Shown: piece by piece, positions 8,801-14,249 of the stretch
Numbering within the stretch: the stretch's first letter is position 1
Layout: the number at the start of each line of letters is the position of its first letter
IMG/VR virus record: IMGVR_UViG_3300037847_005284
Coordinates: 1-36,953 of that record
Strand: one strand, 5' to 3'
From: a virus
Length of the DNA: 36,953 nt
Notes under the pieces: model-generated
The model's input: the letters and a program-made list of their open reading frames with translations, nothing else
Told to the model about the DNA's origin: nothing
Database searches by the model: none
Made by a program: the position numbers and the translations under genes

Positions 8801-9771
8801 GCACCTGCAGGACCGTTAGGATAACCACCAGGATACCCTCCTCGGTTGTATACTCTCCAGTTAAATGGTCCATTCTCGTCATCAAACTCATACCAACCAG
8901 TCTTATCTACACACTGACCAGTAGGACCAATCCTACCAACGTCTATAACCTGCTGCTGAGGCGCTGAGGGGGCGTCTGCAGGGTAGACATACCCAATGAT
9001 ACCCTGATACTGGTAATCCCTATCCATGGGTTTCCTACAGGGAATAGGGTTATCCTCTAGATTGACCTCACCAGCAGGGTTGATTGTATAGAAGTCATCA
9101 ATATCTTTACCCTTACTAGCACTCTGACTACCATAGCGGTAGTGATACAGAGGCACAGCATCATCACCATACTCCTGTGCATCAGATAGATTGGTGAAGA
9201 TATATCCAAGGGTGTAACACTTATAATACTTTCCTTTCCCGCAACCTGTATTAACGCCAGGTGGGTTACCAGTGCCAGCAACTAACACACAGTTGTCAGG
9301 CCAATACGAATACCACATAACAAGTGGCACAGCACCTTCCTGCTGACGATCTAGACAGAAGAAGTATGGAGTGCCCTTCCTAGGCTCATGATTGTATCCA
9401 CTTGATATCTTCTTCCACGATTCATTCTCACAACCTGCATCTGCCTCGATCATCTCAGGTTTCTTTGTATACTTGTGATCGCGCTTTGCTCCGCGATACC
9501 ATCTGTATACTGGCGCACGGGTATATCCGCAGTTTGCTATGCAGGTCTCTTCTTGATCACCGATATAGTGTACAGCATCTTTCCCCAGAGGATACGAACC
9601 AGGTCCGCTACCCTCAAAGGTAATAAAGTAATCTGTGCCCGTGCCAAGTCCATTACCAGTGGAGTGACTCTCATAGTCACCACTAGATGGTCTTTTCCAA
9701 GTTGTGTTATACTCTTCCCCACTAATGGGGTTAGGAAAACTCCGAGCAGTCTCTTGGAGATATGCAGGCAT
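5887..9771 (-). CDS. Large virion structural protein (1294 aa), baseplate/hub region
   Basis: The largest gene in the window. The N-terminal ~400 residues contain loose repeats of the form P-x-Y-R-W/Y-Y-R...DHKYT (PVYRWYRGAKRDHKYT; PLYHYRYGSQ...DDFYTINP; IGYVYP), which resemble the DUF5648-type repeats of secreted and phage proteins. The middle carries two G-x-GY beta motifs (NSGRGYSERAKVTAI and DGGSGYSQEEPPDVFI) like those in the partial protein at the left edge. The C-terminal third has Cys-rich, Gly-rich and Thr-rich linkers (TTTTTDENGNTSSS). It is followed by the PAAR-like tip and preceded by a coiled-coil protein, which suggests a hub or spike-associated tail component. No lysozyme motif seen. 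Exact role unknown. Confidence 0.8.
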   Translation of the reverse strand: MPAYLQETARSFPNPISGEEYNTTWKRPSSGDYESHSTGNGLGTGTDYFITFEGSGPGSYPLGKDAVHYIGDQEETCIANCGYTRAPVYRWYRGAKRDHKYTKKPEMIEADAGCENESWKKISSGYNHEPRKGTPYFFCLDRQQEGAVPLVMWYSYWPDNCVLVAGTGNPPGVNTGCGKGKYYKCYTLGYIFTNLSDAQEYGDDAVPLYHYRYGSQSASKGKDIDDFYTINPAGEVNLEDNPIPCRKPMDRDYQYQGIIGYVYPADAPSAPQQQVIDVGRIGPTGQCVDKTGWYEFDDENGPFNWRVYNRGGYPGGYPNGPAGATPGVIGFGNPDNAEIISAEANFEWAYGLNGAIKGAVPRFLGFEDSYDSQFYYYLYDTTYPWNGPLFGIQYELNDIPCCPNTTCNDETSERPRPCCVPNEHFYSHFYQIRQDSWETTKTRCVLTDTSTNGVNESFETIDTDSPRILFRYTTRTGDFNRGEEINGWNIVSVFYYGDQLKCGLMELEGGTNAFTYLQQFTSTDGGTVEILAGYGIANKCAFAGVYEFPKKVSYYKVELSPKALVPNRTLDEAKLEAIINNKGAISEVEIINSGRGYSERAKVTAITPKVLNNFSPTDTTEHLDDLIRKDYNAEEAIGFTESEFSGDDPIKDVQVAYGTFSGATEFPTDHDGIASKLKAATLEIAAFDEIGGIKKIRVIDGGSGYSQEEPPDVFISDPEYIEYESPDIGDIAALGQGISNQFEFMNDGIPVGEDQDPNSWINTNTGNDFGGAPTQFQSLGTTGIGSATSPNQVANTGFTIMNTPVASAAPDSYIRMAEIDEENETKLCFDLPPNCLEVDGRGNVLDAIPKEDFWELVSGVSPGVREFESQVMPQVYQGAKALDEYQEQTSHVYGPFNKDRCLTMGQPKIYNIRRWFDMPCAYVSTIERGSQTLDMIEKGRNLSDERAFGYLPYKYCASKIKEAEFNVSIMVEGKVIGSMGEDFMDYMDSFTKPKVTPRRKVSGGYKTWNCNNGDVDGRCYRDPGDPNDIIFVPVGLDENTFDYNRNGFSEYEQFRLWLGDNLTGGGLTSAQTTFSWVDDETTTTTDENGNTSSSTTSYGGTNSTAYTAFTVDCSPDPGSTNVPNHDCWDKYVRASGAPSDAPLDVYCGWDASGNPMSGERFWEIRGPANGTNPSGHTTPTGPVNPFCASCGGSGYTGGLVWSYLGGGGGPPACGLSSVNDASIAIDPTRIYQNSDGDKAFKMGSYSGTMRVRNWLTGGVQALSNSLKNFGNPYFSECDVARPDDAGKRINQEFE

Positions 9772-9777
9772 TACAAA

Positions 9778-10020
9778 TCATTTCTCTTCCAAATTATTTA
9801 GACGGGTATATAGATCGTTAAACAATTCAGGTAGGTTTGAGTAGTCCTCCTGACCAGGAATCTTATATTTGATCATATCCGCACCAGGCGGCGGAAACTT
9901 TTGTAGTGCCTGCTCTAAGGCGGTTACGCGATTAGTCAGTTGCACTAATGCTTGGGATAGTTGCTCAAATCCCCAGTTAGTATATTCTTCTAGGGTTTCA
10001 AACTTCGGAGTTTCATTCAT
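9778..10020 (-). CDS. Small coiled-coil protein
   Basis: An 80-residue protein starting MNETPKFETLEEYTNWGFEQLSQ. Residues ~18-40 (QLSQALVQLTNRVTALEQALQKF) show a clean heptad pattern and the C-terminus (LPELFNDLYTRLNNLEEK) a second, with a Pro/Gly break (PPPGAD) between, so an antiparallel hairpin or trimeric bundle is likely. It ends 6 bp before the ATG of the 1294-residue structural gene, so it may be a chaperone or oligomerisation partner of that protein. No family recognised. Confidence 0.7.
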   Translation of the reverse strand: MNETPKFETLEEYTNWGFEQLSQALVQLTNRVTALEQALQKFPPPGADMIKYKIPGQEDYSNLPELFNDLYTRLNNLEEK

Positions 10021-10049
10021 AATTTGGGACGCGGTTTTTCGCGGATTTT

Positions 10050-10214
10050 TTAGGTTACCACTTTCTTCAGGATAATAGATCCGTCGATGTCTTCTGAATA
10101 CTCTAAGACATCACCTACGTCCCACTGTGCTTCTTCAAGCAATTCGTCGGGTAGTGTGACGAAACATTCTCCATGCTCATCTACCTCGACCTCTAGGACA
10201 TAACGCTTTGACAT
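10050..10214 (-). CDS. MazE/AbrB-like small protein
   Basis: A 54-residue protein, MSKRYVLEVEVDEHGECFVTLPDE..., then LLEEAQWDVGDVLEYSEDIDGSIILKKV. The pattern 'beta strand, FVTLPDELL, W-x-x-GD-x-L-x-Y, I-I-L-K-K' is that of swapped-hairpin AbrB/MazE DNA-binding domains. Many cyanomyoviruses carry a stand-alone gene of this kind near the baseplate genes. No toxin gene is adjacent, so an antitoxin role is unlikely; it may be a regulator or a structural protein using the same fold. The surrounding 10021-10049 spacer holds a GC-rich imperfect repeat (CGCGG TTTTT CGCGG). Confidence 0.72.
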   Translation of the reverse strand: MSKRYVLEVEVDEHGECFVTLPDELLEEAQWDVGDVLEYSEDIDGSIILKKVVT

Positions 10215-10236
10215 GTAGTAGTTTTATTCTACAATG

Positions 10237-10719
10237 CTATGTAGACTTCTTGCGAATTGCACCGATACAACTTGTATTCCAAATGCGGTTGCCTTCTTTT
10301 TCAAGGTCTGCAATCATACTGGTGGCATTGTAAGGGTGATGCAACATAAAACCATCACCTAGGTAAATCCCTCCGTGATTAGGTGCTGCGCCCCGTGGTG
10401 CTGAGTAAGATCCTCCTAGTGGATTCACATACAGTCTGAAGAGAATAACATCATCTACCTGTAGTGTAGAGAAGTCTGTCTCTTCTCCCCATTCACTCTC
10501 CCACAGTTTCTCTGCACCACCCTCTTCGATTGCTTCGTCAGTGAAGGTGATAATTCCCCGTGCATTGAAGTCTGGGAGATCGTCATCATACTTGTGCTTG
10601 TAATACTTACGAATGATCTCATAACATCCGTAGATACGTCTTCCTGTCCAAGGGAGTCCTAGGAGATCCTTGTATTGCTCTCTGAGGGCAATCATCTTCT
10701 CCTTGCGGGAAATACTCAT
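10237..10719 (-). CDS. NlpC/P60-family tail-associated hydrolase
   Basis: A 160-residue protein with NlpC/P60 features: the catalytic Cys in GRRIYGCYEIIRKYY (Cys32) and the His of APNHGGIYLGDG (His115) with downstream FMLHHP (127-128). The segment DDVILFRLY before the His is the conserved strand of the family. These cysteine peptidases cleave peptidoglycan stem peptides; in phage tails they sit near the tip and help entry. Placement between the baseplate genes and small late genes fits. The start overlaps the upstream stop (ATGA, 10716-10719). A second Met at residue 9 is too close to AAGGAG to be preferred. Confidence 0.85.
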   Translation of the reverse strand: MSISRKEKMIALREQYKDLLGLPWTGRRIYGCYEIIRKYYKHKYDDDLPDFNARGIITFTDEAIEEGGAEKLWESEWGEETDFSTLQVDDVILFRLYVNPLGGSYSAPRGAAPNHGGIYLGDGFMLHHPYNATSMIADLEKEGNRIWNTSCIGAIRKKST

Positions 10720-10883
10720 GGTTTGGTAGTCTTGTTAGTAATCTTATCGCGAAGCGCCTTAACGGCGATCCTAGCGGTCTCTGAGAGAGATTCCCAGATA
10801 TATGTTACCTGCTCCCTCAAAGGGGTATGGAGCATTTTCATATTCTGGGAATTTTTTTCTGTAGGGGGGACCCGAAGTTTCAT
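10716..10883 (-). CDS. Small protein upstream of the NlpC/P60 gene
   Basis: A 55-residue frame, MKLRVPPTEKNSQNMKMLH..., ending NKTTKP. The C-terminal half (YIWESLSETARIAVKALRDKI) is predicted helical and amphipathic. Its stop overlaps the next start as ATGA, the arrangement seen for most genuine small genes here. No Shine-Dalgarno is evident, and alternative Met starts exist at residues 15 and 17. Function unknown; translational coupling suggests a partner of the NlpC/P60 hydrolase. The spacer 10884-11000 holds only short hairpins (GCC-GAA-GGC at 10950-10960) and an AT-rich TATATAAA stretch. Confidence 0.6.
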   Translation of the reverse strand: MKLRVPPTEKNSQNMKMLHTPLREQVTYIWESLSETARIAVKALRDKITNKTTKP

Positions 10884-11000
10884 TTGAATAATATTGCGAG
10901 GTCGCTGTGATACTTTTGTAGGTTAGGGAAGTATACCTTTTTTATATACCCGCCTTCGGCGTGACACAAACGAGTAACAAATAACTGTCGTTAAGTGTTA

Positions 11001-11219
11001 TTAACTGTCCCCTACTTCTACATCATAGCACATACCCTCAGCAATGCAATAGTCGCATAGTTGTTGATACTGTGTGAGATAATCGTCGAGGTCCATGTCT
11101 ATCAACTGTTGTGCCATTTCGATTTGCTCATCAGGTGGTAATTGTCCCTCGTCGTAGAGATCTAGGAGACGCTCTAGACTGTCTGGAATTGATGCAATTT
11201 TCGCTCCGTAGGATGTCAT
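11001..11219 (-). CDS. Small acidic protein, last gene of an early-type operon
   Basis: A 72-residue acidic protein: MTSYGAKIASIPDSLERLL..., QLIDMDLDDYLTQYQQLCDYC..., ending DVEVGDS. It is helical with three Cys in the last third (CDYCIAEGMC). It is the fourth and last gene of a chain joined by ATGA overlaps and driven by the sigma70-type promoter at 11707-11735. Small acidic early phage proteins often bind host enzymes, but nothing in the sequence names a target. Confidence 0.72.
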   Translation of the reverse strand: MTSYGAKIASIPDSLERLLDLYDEGQLPPDEQIEMAQQLIDMDLDDYLTQYQQLCDYCIAEGMCYDVEVGDS

Positions 11220-11383
11220 AGTTGTGCCGAGAATGTGCGAGCGTCGGTGATTGCCTGTTGTTGTGATTTGAATGGACCATTCTTAGGGCAACCCTCATAA
11301 TCGTAGCGCCAATAGTAACGCTTACTCTTCTCCCATAATTTTACCATAACTGGGGGAGATGTGTCAAGTGTGATGCTTTTCAT
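11216..11383 (-). CDS. Small protein, third gene of the early-type operon
   Basis: A 55-residue frame, MKSITLDTSPPVMVKLWEKSKR, then YYWRYDYEGCPKNGPF, QQQAITDARTFSAQL. It has the look of a small beta-plus-helix domain: a strand pair with aromatic residues, a turn (GCPKNGPF), and a closing helix. Both ends overlap neighbouring genes by four bases (ATGA), the main evidence for translation. Function unknown. Confidence 0.68.
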   Translation of the reverse strand: MKSITLDTSPPVMVKLWEKSKRYYWRYDYEGCPKNGPFKSQQQAITDARTFSAQL

Positions 11384-11484
11384 GAAAATTCAGGGTCTGA
11401 GAGGTTTTCTTCTGTTAGGTCATCATACTCGGGAAAGTCTTCCTGGAGCATGTCATCGATCCAGTCATTTTCGATGTCATTCAT
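11380..11484 (-). CDS. 34-residue acidic micro-protein
   Basis: A very short frame, MNDIENDWIDDMLQEDFPEY..., DDLTEENLSDPEFS, with 15 Asp/Glu and no Lys or Arg, so strongly anionic. It is joined by ATGA overlaps on both sides (11380-11383 and 11481-11484), which is hard to explain unless it is translated. It could act as a nucleic-acid mimic or bind a basic partner such as the Arg-rich protein encoded just before it; this is inference. Confidence 0.6.
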   Translation of the reverse strand: MNDIENDWIDDMLQEDFPEYDDLTEENLSDPEFS

Positions 11485-11669
11485 GAGTTGTAATCCTCTG
11501 GGCGTTGTTGGTCAAAATCGACATTCTTTCGTTGATATTTCCCTGTGGATTCATCTGTGGAAAACTCATCGGGCACCTGTCGATTAGTCTTGGAAAACTG
11601 TCGCTTTTCTCGGATTGATTTCGGTCGGCGTGAGTTGTGGAGATCGTTACGTTTGTAGGTCCGTCCCAT
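11481..11669 (-). CDS. Small basic protein, first gene of the early-type operon
   Basis: A 62-residue, highly charged and probably disordered protein: MGRTYKRNDLHNSRRPKSIR, EKRQFSKTNRQVPDEF..., ending PEDYNS. The N-terminal half is Arg/Lys-rich, the C-terminal half mixed-charge. It is the first gene after the sigma70 promoter at 11707-11735, about 30 nt from the predicted transcript start, with AAGGA in the leader. The coding DNA at 11544-11564 contains TTTTCCACA and a related ATCCACA on the minus strand, echoing the DnaA-box cluster upstream. Function unknown. Confidence 0.7.
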   Translation of the reverse strand: MGRTYKRNDLHNSRRPKSIREKRQFSKTNRQVPDEFSTDESTGKYQRKNVDFDQQRPEDYNS

Positions 11670-11706
11670 CAGTCAGTTGAAATTGTCCTTGGTTAACTAC
11701 TCAGTC

Positions 11707-11735
11707 AATATAAGCAATTTTGGGCAATGTGTCAA
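11707..11735 (-). promoter_or_regulatory. Strong sigma70-type (early) promoter
   Basis: On the minus strand TTGACA (11730-11735) and TATATT (11707-11712) are separated by exactly 17 bp. The -35 is a perfect match and the -10 differs by one base. The predicted start near 11700 leaves about a 30-nt leader before the ATG at 11669. It is the only complete host-type promoter I see on the coding strand, so the four-gene operon it drives is probably expressed immediately after infection. Confidence 0.8.
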
Positions 11736-11772
11736 TAACTCTGTGACGGTTTGTGAGGTGATCCGAGCATAG

Positions 11773-11801
11773 TTGACAAAAAAATCTCGCTGTGCTACGC
11801 T
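11773..11801 (+). promoter_or_regulatory. Possible plus-strand promoter facing the DnaA-box cluster
   Basis: On the plus strand a perfect TTGACA (11773-11778) is followed after 17 bp by TACGCT (11796-11801), which matches only 3 of 6 bases of a -10. No plus-strand gene lies downstream. A transcript would run toward the AT-rich tract and DnaA-type boxes at 11841-11905, so it could be a primer or regulatory RNA, or the match could be accidental. Confidence 0.3.
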
Positions 11802-11840
11802 CTAAGGTAACAATAACTCCGTAGATATAATTCTCGGAAG

Positions 11841-11905
11841 TATATTTATTTACCTATTTTAATTATCCACAGAATACGCGGAAACTGTGGAAATCGTGTG
11901 GAAAA
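11841..11905. other. Origin-like cluster: AT-rich tract plus three DnaA-type boxes
   Basis: The tract 11841-11865 is nearly pure A/T. It is followed by TTATCCACA on the plus strand (11863-11871, the classical DnaA box) and, on the minus strand, ATTTCCACA (11886-11894) and TTTTCCACA (11897-11905). The last two are 11 bp apart, one helical turn, in the same orientation. TTTTCCACA is the form I associate with cyanobacterial origins. An unwinding element next to phased boxes is the design of a minimal bacterial origin. It lies in a 239-bp gene-free spacer (11670-11908). AATAAATA at 11843-11850 could alternatively be a late promoter. Confidence 0.5.
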
Positions 11906-11908
11906 CTA

Positions 11909-12133
11909 TCATTGTAGTCCCCTGTTTTCGTGTATGGTGTCTCTCACTCTTTCACGGTCTAGACTATCACCTCCACCCCATGTAATTACATCACCATCAC
12001 ATGCATCAAGGTAATTAAGTGTGGCAAGTGCAATTTCTTCTCTAGTTAGGTTAGGTATAGGATAGAGGCAATCTTTGTGAGATGGTAGATAGAATGACTC
12101 GCAATAATCAAGGAATTCAGAGAAGTTTGTCAT
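11909..12133 (-). CDS. Small hypothetical protein (74 aa)
   Basis: MTNFSEFLDYCESFYLPSHKD..., EIALATLNYLDACDGDVITW, ending HENRGLQ. Helical, acidic, with two Cys and a Gly-rich turn (WGGGD). It starts about 27 bp after a TATAAT box of the repeated promoter design (12161-12204), with an A/C-rich leader lacking a Shine-Dalgarno. No family recognised. It ends just before the origin-like cluster. Confidence 0.7.
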   Translation of the reverse strand: MTNFSEFLDYCESFYLPSHKDCLYPIPNLTREEIALATLNYLDACDGDVITWGGGDSLDRERVRDTIHENRGLQ

Positions 12134-12160
12134 GTGTGATGTTTCTTTGTTGTTAATACT

Positions 12161-12204
12161 ATTATAATGGATAATTGGTGTGGCACAGTGTTTAATTGTG
12201 CCAC
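12161..12204 (-). promoter_or_regulatory. Accessory promoter A: upstream palindrome plus TATAAT
   Basis: Minus-strand -10 TATAAT (12161-12166). No -35 consensus 17 bp upstream. An 8-bp inverted repeat GTGGCACA / TGTGCCAC (12180-12187 and 12197-12204) with a 9-bp loop lies upstream; its distal arm is 30 bp from the -10. The same geometry recurs before the gene at 14002-14172. The palindrome also lies 13 bp after the upstream stop codon, so an RNA hairpin role is possible. Confidence 0.65.
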
Positions 12205-12217
12205 TTATTGTATTGGA

Positions 12218-12664
12218 TTAGATCATGTATAGGTGACCGCCTGCCCAGTCTACGTTGTTAGCGTTATGGACAAAATTGCGATCCTTAATCACTCTCATGT
12301 CAAATCTGACGTGCTTCGCTGGTCCCTTCCATCCTGCTGGTTTGTATATCTCACCTGTCTTTTTATCGATGAAAGCAACAACTGACTGATCGCGATATTC
12401 ACCCGCTTCGTTTCTTGCTTCCTGTTGGATGATCTTGAAATACTTCTTTCCAGGATTTGCTCTGAATTTCATTAACTTTGCTTCACCTGATTCGATCTTT
12501 TCAAGTTGCTCATTTGCGTAGTTAGATGAATCTGGGCGGGATGCCATTCTCTTCATTGAGTCAATATGATAAGCGCGATAGTTTGCTGTTAATGCGTCAC
12601 AATACTGTTGTGTCCATGTTGGGACTAATGCTTCGATTGTTGGATTTGAGATTGTTTGAGTCAT
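12218..12664 (-). CDS. Hypothetical protein (148 aa)
   Basis: MTQTISNPTIEALVPTWTQQY..., with a central charged helix (NYANEQLEKIESGEAKLMKF) and a C-terminal strand-rich part (KYFKIIQQE..., SVVAFIDKKTGEIYKPAGWK, VRFDMRVIKD). The motif 'VVAFIDKKTGEIYKPAGWKGPAKHVRF' resembles a conserved domain found in cyanophage proteins of similar size, to which I can attach no function. Starts 28 bp after a TATAAT box (accessory promoter C). Codon use looks like its neighbours. Confidence 0.78.
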   Translation of the reverse strand: MTQTISNPTIEALVPTWTQQYCDALTANYRAYHIDSMKRMASRPDSSNYANEQLEKIESGEAKLMKFRANPGKKYFKIIQQEARNEAGEYRDQSVVAFIDKKTGEIYKPAGWKGPAKHVRFDMRVIKDRNFVHNANNVDWAGGHLYMI

Positions 12665-12691
12665 GTAAGTTTGTTTGTTTCTTATACTATT

Positions 12692-12734
12692 ATTATAGTG
12701 TAAAAAACGACGGTAGCATACAAGTATGTGACAC
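12692..12734 (-). promoter_or_regulatory. Accessory promoter C: TATAAT with degenerate upstream repeat
   Basis: Minus-strand TATAAT (12692-12697) with GTGTCACA (12727-12734) 29 bp upstream and an imperfect palindrome around CATAC-TT-GTATG. The leader is AGTATAAG then A/C-rich to the ATG at 12664. The block differs by one base from the GTGGCACA of promoters A, B, D and E. A T6 tract lies just upstream of the -10. Confidence 0.5.
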
Positions 12735-12747
12735 TAATTAAAGTGTA

Positions 12748-13371
12748 CTAAATGGGCACCACATTTGCTGTAAATGTGATACGTTGATCGCTTGGGTTTG
12801 AGTCATAACCGTGAGTAATGTTTGATGGATAAACTAAGACATCACCCTCGGATTGTTTGAAAGTTGCTTCAGTCATATTGTAAGGAGATAATTCACTTGT
12901 ATCGAGTTGAATAACTGGGTAAAAGTGAGAAGCAACGTTGCGCCGCCATTTCATATAAGCGTGTTGTTTCTCATCATAGTTAACAAGATAGGTGACAGAA
13001 TAGAGGCAATTAGAATGCTCATGAGGGGCATAGATTGCGTCTTTATTTGCTATCTCTAGGTATGAATCACTAAACCCAAATTGTGCATTATACTTGAGTG
13101 AGTTAGTATTGTGTAGAGTGACTGCGTTGATGATAAGTTGCGCGAGATCGGGGCAATCTTTAATTAGTTGGTTATTTGGTCCAACTTGTAATACATTGTG
13201 GCAAATTGCTTGACGTTTATGATCTGTGATTAGATCTTGTTTGCTCATCCAGTTAAGGATCTGATTCTTGATTTCTTGATGATTTGGTGCTGTGTAACGT
13301 GTGATGGGGATAGGAAATAAACCGTAAGTTTCCTGCGTTACTGCATCATCTAGTGAATCTGATAAAGTCAT
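12748..13371 (-). CDS. 2-oxoglutarate/Fe(II) oxygenase (PF13759-like)
   Basis: A 207-residue protein with the facial-triad pattern of the phage-type 2OG-Fe(II) oxygenase family: APHEHSNCLYSVTYLV (His117, His119), then DVLVYPSNITHGYDSNPSDQRITFTANV (His187 and the 2OG-binding Arg197). These enzymes use Fe(II), O2 and 2-oxoglutarate to hydroxylate proteins, nucleic acids or small molecules; the substrate is unknown. Unlike the six clustered oxygenases at 22991-27038 it stands alone among small genes, but it has its own late-promoter-like octamer (13393-13400). Confidence 0.85.
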   Translation of the reverse strand: MTLSDSLDDAVTQETYGLFPIPITRYTAPNHQEIKNQILNWMSKQDLITDHKRQAICHNVLQVGPNNQLIKDCPDLAQLIINAVTLHNTNSLKYNAQFGFSDSYLEIANKDAIYAPHEHSNCLYSVTYLVNYDEKQHAYMKWRRNVASHFYPVIQLDTSELSPYNMTEATFKQSEGDVLVYPSNITHGYDSNPSDQRITFTANVVPI

Positions 13372-13392
13372 AATTAAAGGGAGAATCGTCGC

Positions 13393-13400
13393 TATTTATC
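13393..13400 (-). promoter_or_regulatory. Candidate late promoter (GATAAATA)
   Basis: Minus-strand GATAAATA, 21 bp before the ATG at 13371, touching the stop of the upstream gene. Same octamer and spacing as those before the tail genes at 31182 and 32014. It suggests the isolated oxygenase is expressed late although its neighbours have the accessory promoter type. Confidence 0.5.
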
Positions 13401-13582
13401 TATTGTAGCATATCATTAAACCTCTTTTGTGCATCCTCTGCGATTGCTGGTAGATAACCTAAATCAGAATTTTGATCCAGTGCATCTAGTTGATCTGAGG
13501 TGAGATTGTGTGCTTTTCTGTAATCCTCCCATGCTTCATCGTAACAGGTTTCATACAGTGATTCATGATGTAAAATGCTCAT
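13400..13582 (-). CDS. Small acidic hypothetical protein (60 aa)
   Basis: MSILHHESLYETCYDEAWEDY..., RKAHNLTSDQLDALDQNSDL, ending RFNDMLQ. Mostly helical and acidic. It starts 3 bp after the stop of the preceding gene and is presumably co-transcribed with it from promoter D. Function unknown. Confidence 0.68.
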   Translation of the reverse strand: MSILHHESLYETCYDEAWEDYRKAHNLTSDQLDALDQNSDLGYLPAIAEDAQKRFNDMLQ

Positions 13583-13585
13583 TGA

Positions 13586-13924
13586 TTATGCTCCTGCGAA
13601 AGTGTCAAATGTGAATCCGTTAGTGAATTCCTTAACTACACCATTTTCGCGGACATACCACACATAATCTTTCTGAAATACACCATCAGTGAAAGCATTA
13701 CCAAATTCGTTGATAAGTGCATTCAAACGTGATTTAGTGGTGTTTGACTGCCAACCGCCATCGAAAATAGTAAGAATGCCGCCACATACTTCAGCGATCT
13801 TGTTACCATGTAGGCGGACGATTGAGATGCCTTCGTGCTCATTGAAATACACTGAAGTGTTTGAGTTAGTCCAGTTAGCGTTGTTTGCTACTGCTTGATT
13901 CATTTGCTTTTCGATCTTACGCAT
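13586..13924 (-). CDS. Hypothetical protein (112 aa)
   Basis: I place the start at ATG 13924 (MRKIEKQMNQAVANNANW...). An in-frame ATG at 13966 exists, but the codons between read through a TATAAT box and an A/C-rich leader ending AAGAAAC-ATG, which matches the leaders of neighbouring genes, so the upstream ATG lies in the promoter. The protein looks like a compact alpha/beta domain: N-terminal helix, then strands (SVYFNEHEGISIVRL, IAEVCGGILTIFDGGW), a helix (TKSRLNALINEFGNAF) and a C-terminal strand pair (DYVWYVRENG). No family recognised. Confidence 0.75.
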   Translation of the reverse strand: MRKIEKQMNQAVANNANWTNSNTSVYFNEHEGISIVRLHGNKIAEVCGGILTIFDGGWQSNTTKSRLNALINEFGNAFTDGVFQKDYVWYVRENGVVKEFTNGFTFDTFAGA

Positions 13925-13954
13925 GTTTCTTAGGTGTGTTTGTTTGATACTCTT

Positions 13955-13997
13955 ATTATAGGGCATAATGAGGCGGTGCCTACATCATGTGTGCCAC
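13955..13997 (-). promoter_or_regulatory. Accessory promoter D
   Basis: Minus-strand TATAAT (13955-13960) with GTGGCACA (13990-13997) exactly 29 bp upstream and no -35 consensus between. The proximal palindrome arm is not conserved here, which implies that the distal GTGGCACA block, not the hairpin, is the functional element. The leader reads AAGAGTATCAAACAAACAC and lacks a Shine-Dalgarno. Confidence 0.6.
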
Positions 13998-14001
13998 TAC
14001 T

Positions 14002-14172
14002 TCAACTGTCCTGTGCAATGTCCCACATTGCATTAAAATTGTGTAACCATTGAATGTGCTTTTCATCCATGTCGGTTAAATCCTGCTCATCTGCTGAAAC
14101 ATAGGGAAGACCATGTTTAGTGCAATAATCTTCGTAAACATCAGTGAGGAAATCAATTTTGTCCATGATCAT
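14002..14172 (-). CDS. Small hypothetical protein (56 aa)
   Basis: MIMDKIDFLTDVYEDYCTKH..., QDLTDMDEKHIQWLHNF, ending AMWDIAQDS. Helical and acidic. The ATG at 14172 follows the leader CTAGAAAC-ATG seen before other accessory genes; an internal ATG at 14166 is the alternative. Transcribed from accessory promoter B, with promoter D of the next gene directly after its stop. Function unknown. Confidence 0.65.
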   Translation of the reverse strand: MIMDKIDFLTDVYEDYCTKHGLPYVSADEQDLTDMDEKHIQWLHNFNAMWDIAQDS

Positions 14173-14194
14173 GTTTCTAGGTGTCGTTAATACT

Positions 14195-14237
14195 ATTATA
14201 ATGAATAATTAGGTGGCACATAGTATTATTGTGCCAC
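14195..14237 (-). promoter_or_regulatory. Accessory promoter B: upstream palindrome plus TATAAT
   Basis: Minus-strand TATAAT (14195-14200) and an 8-bp inverted repeat GTGGCACA / TGTGCCAC (14213-14220 and 14230-14237) with a 9-bp loop. Geometry matches promoter A, and the -10 is followed by the same AGTATTAAC. It lies 12 bp after the helicase stop codon. Sequence between -10 and ATG is A/C-rich. Confidence 0.65.
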
Positions 14238-14249
14238 TTAATAAATTGG

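Noticed and set aside
10021-10052. CGCGG-TTTTT-CGCGG followed by T6 on the plus strand, resembling a terminator
   Set aside because: No plus-strand transcription unit ends here and the stem is only four base pairs.
10795-10855. 9-bp inverted repeat (ATTCCCAGA / TCTGGGAAT) within the 55-aa gene
   Set aside because: Loop of about 40 nt inside a coding frame and no T run; probably chance, kept only as a note.
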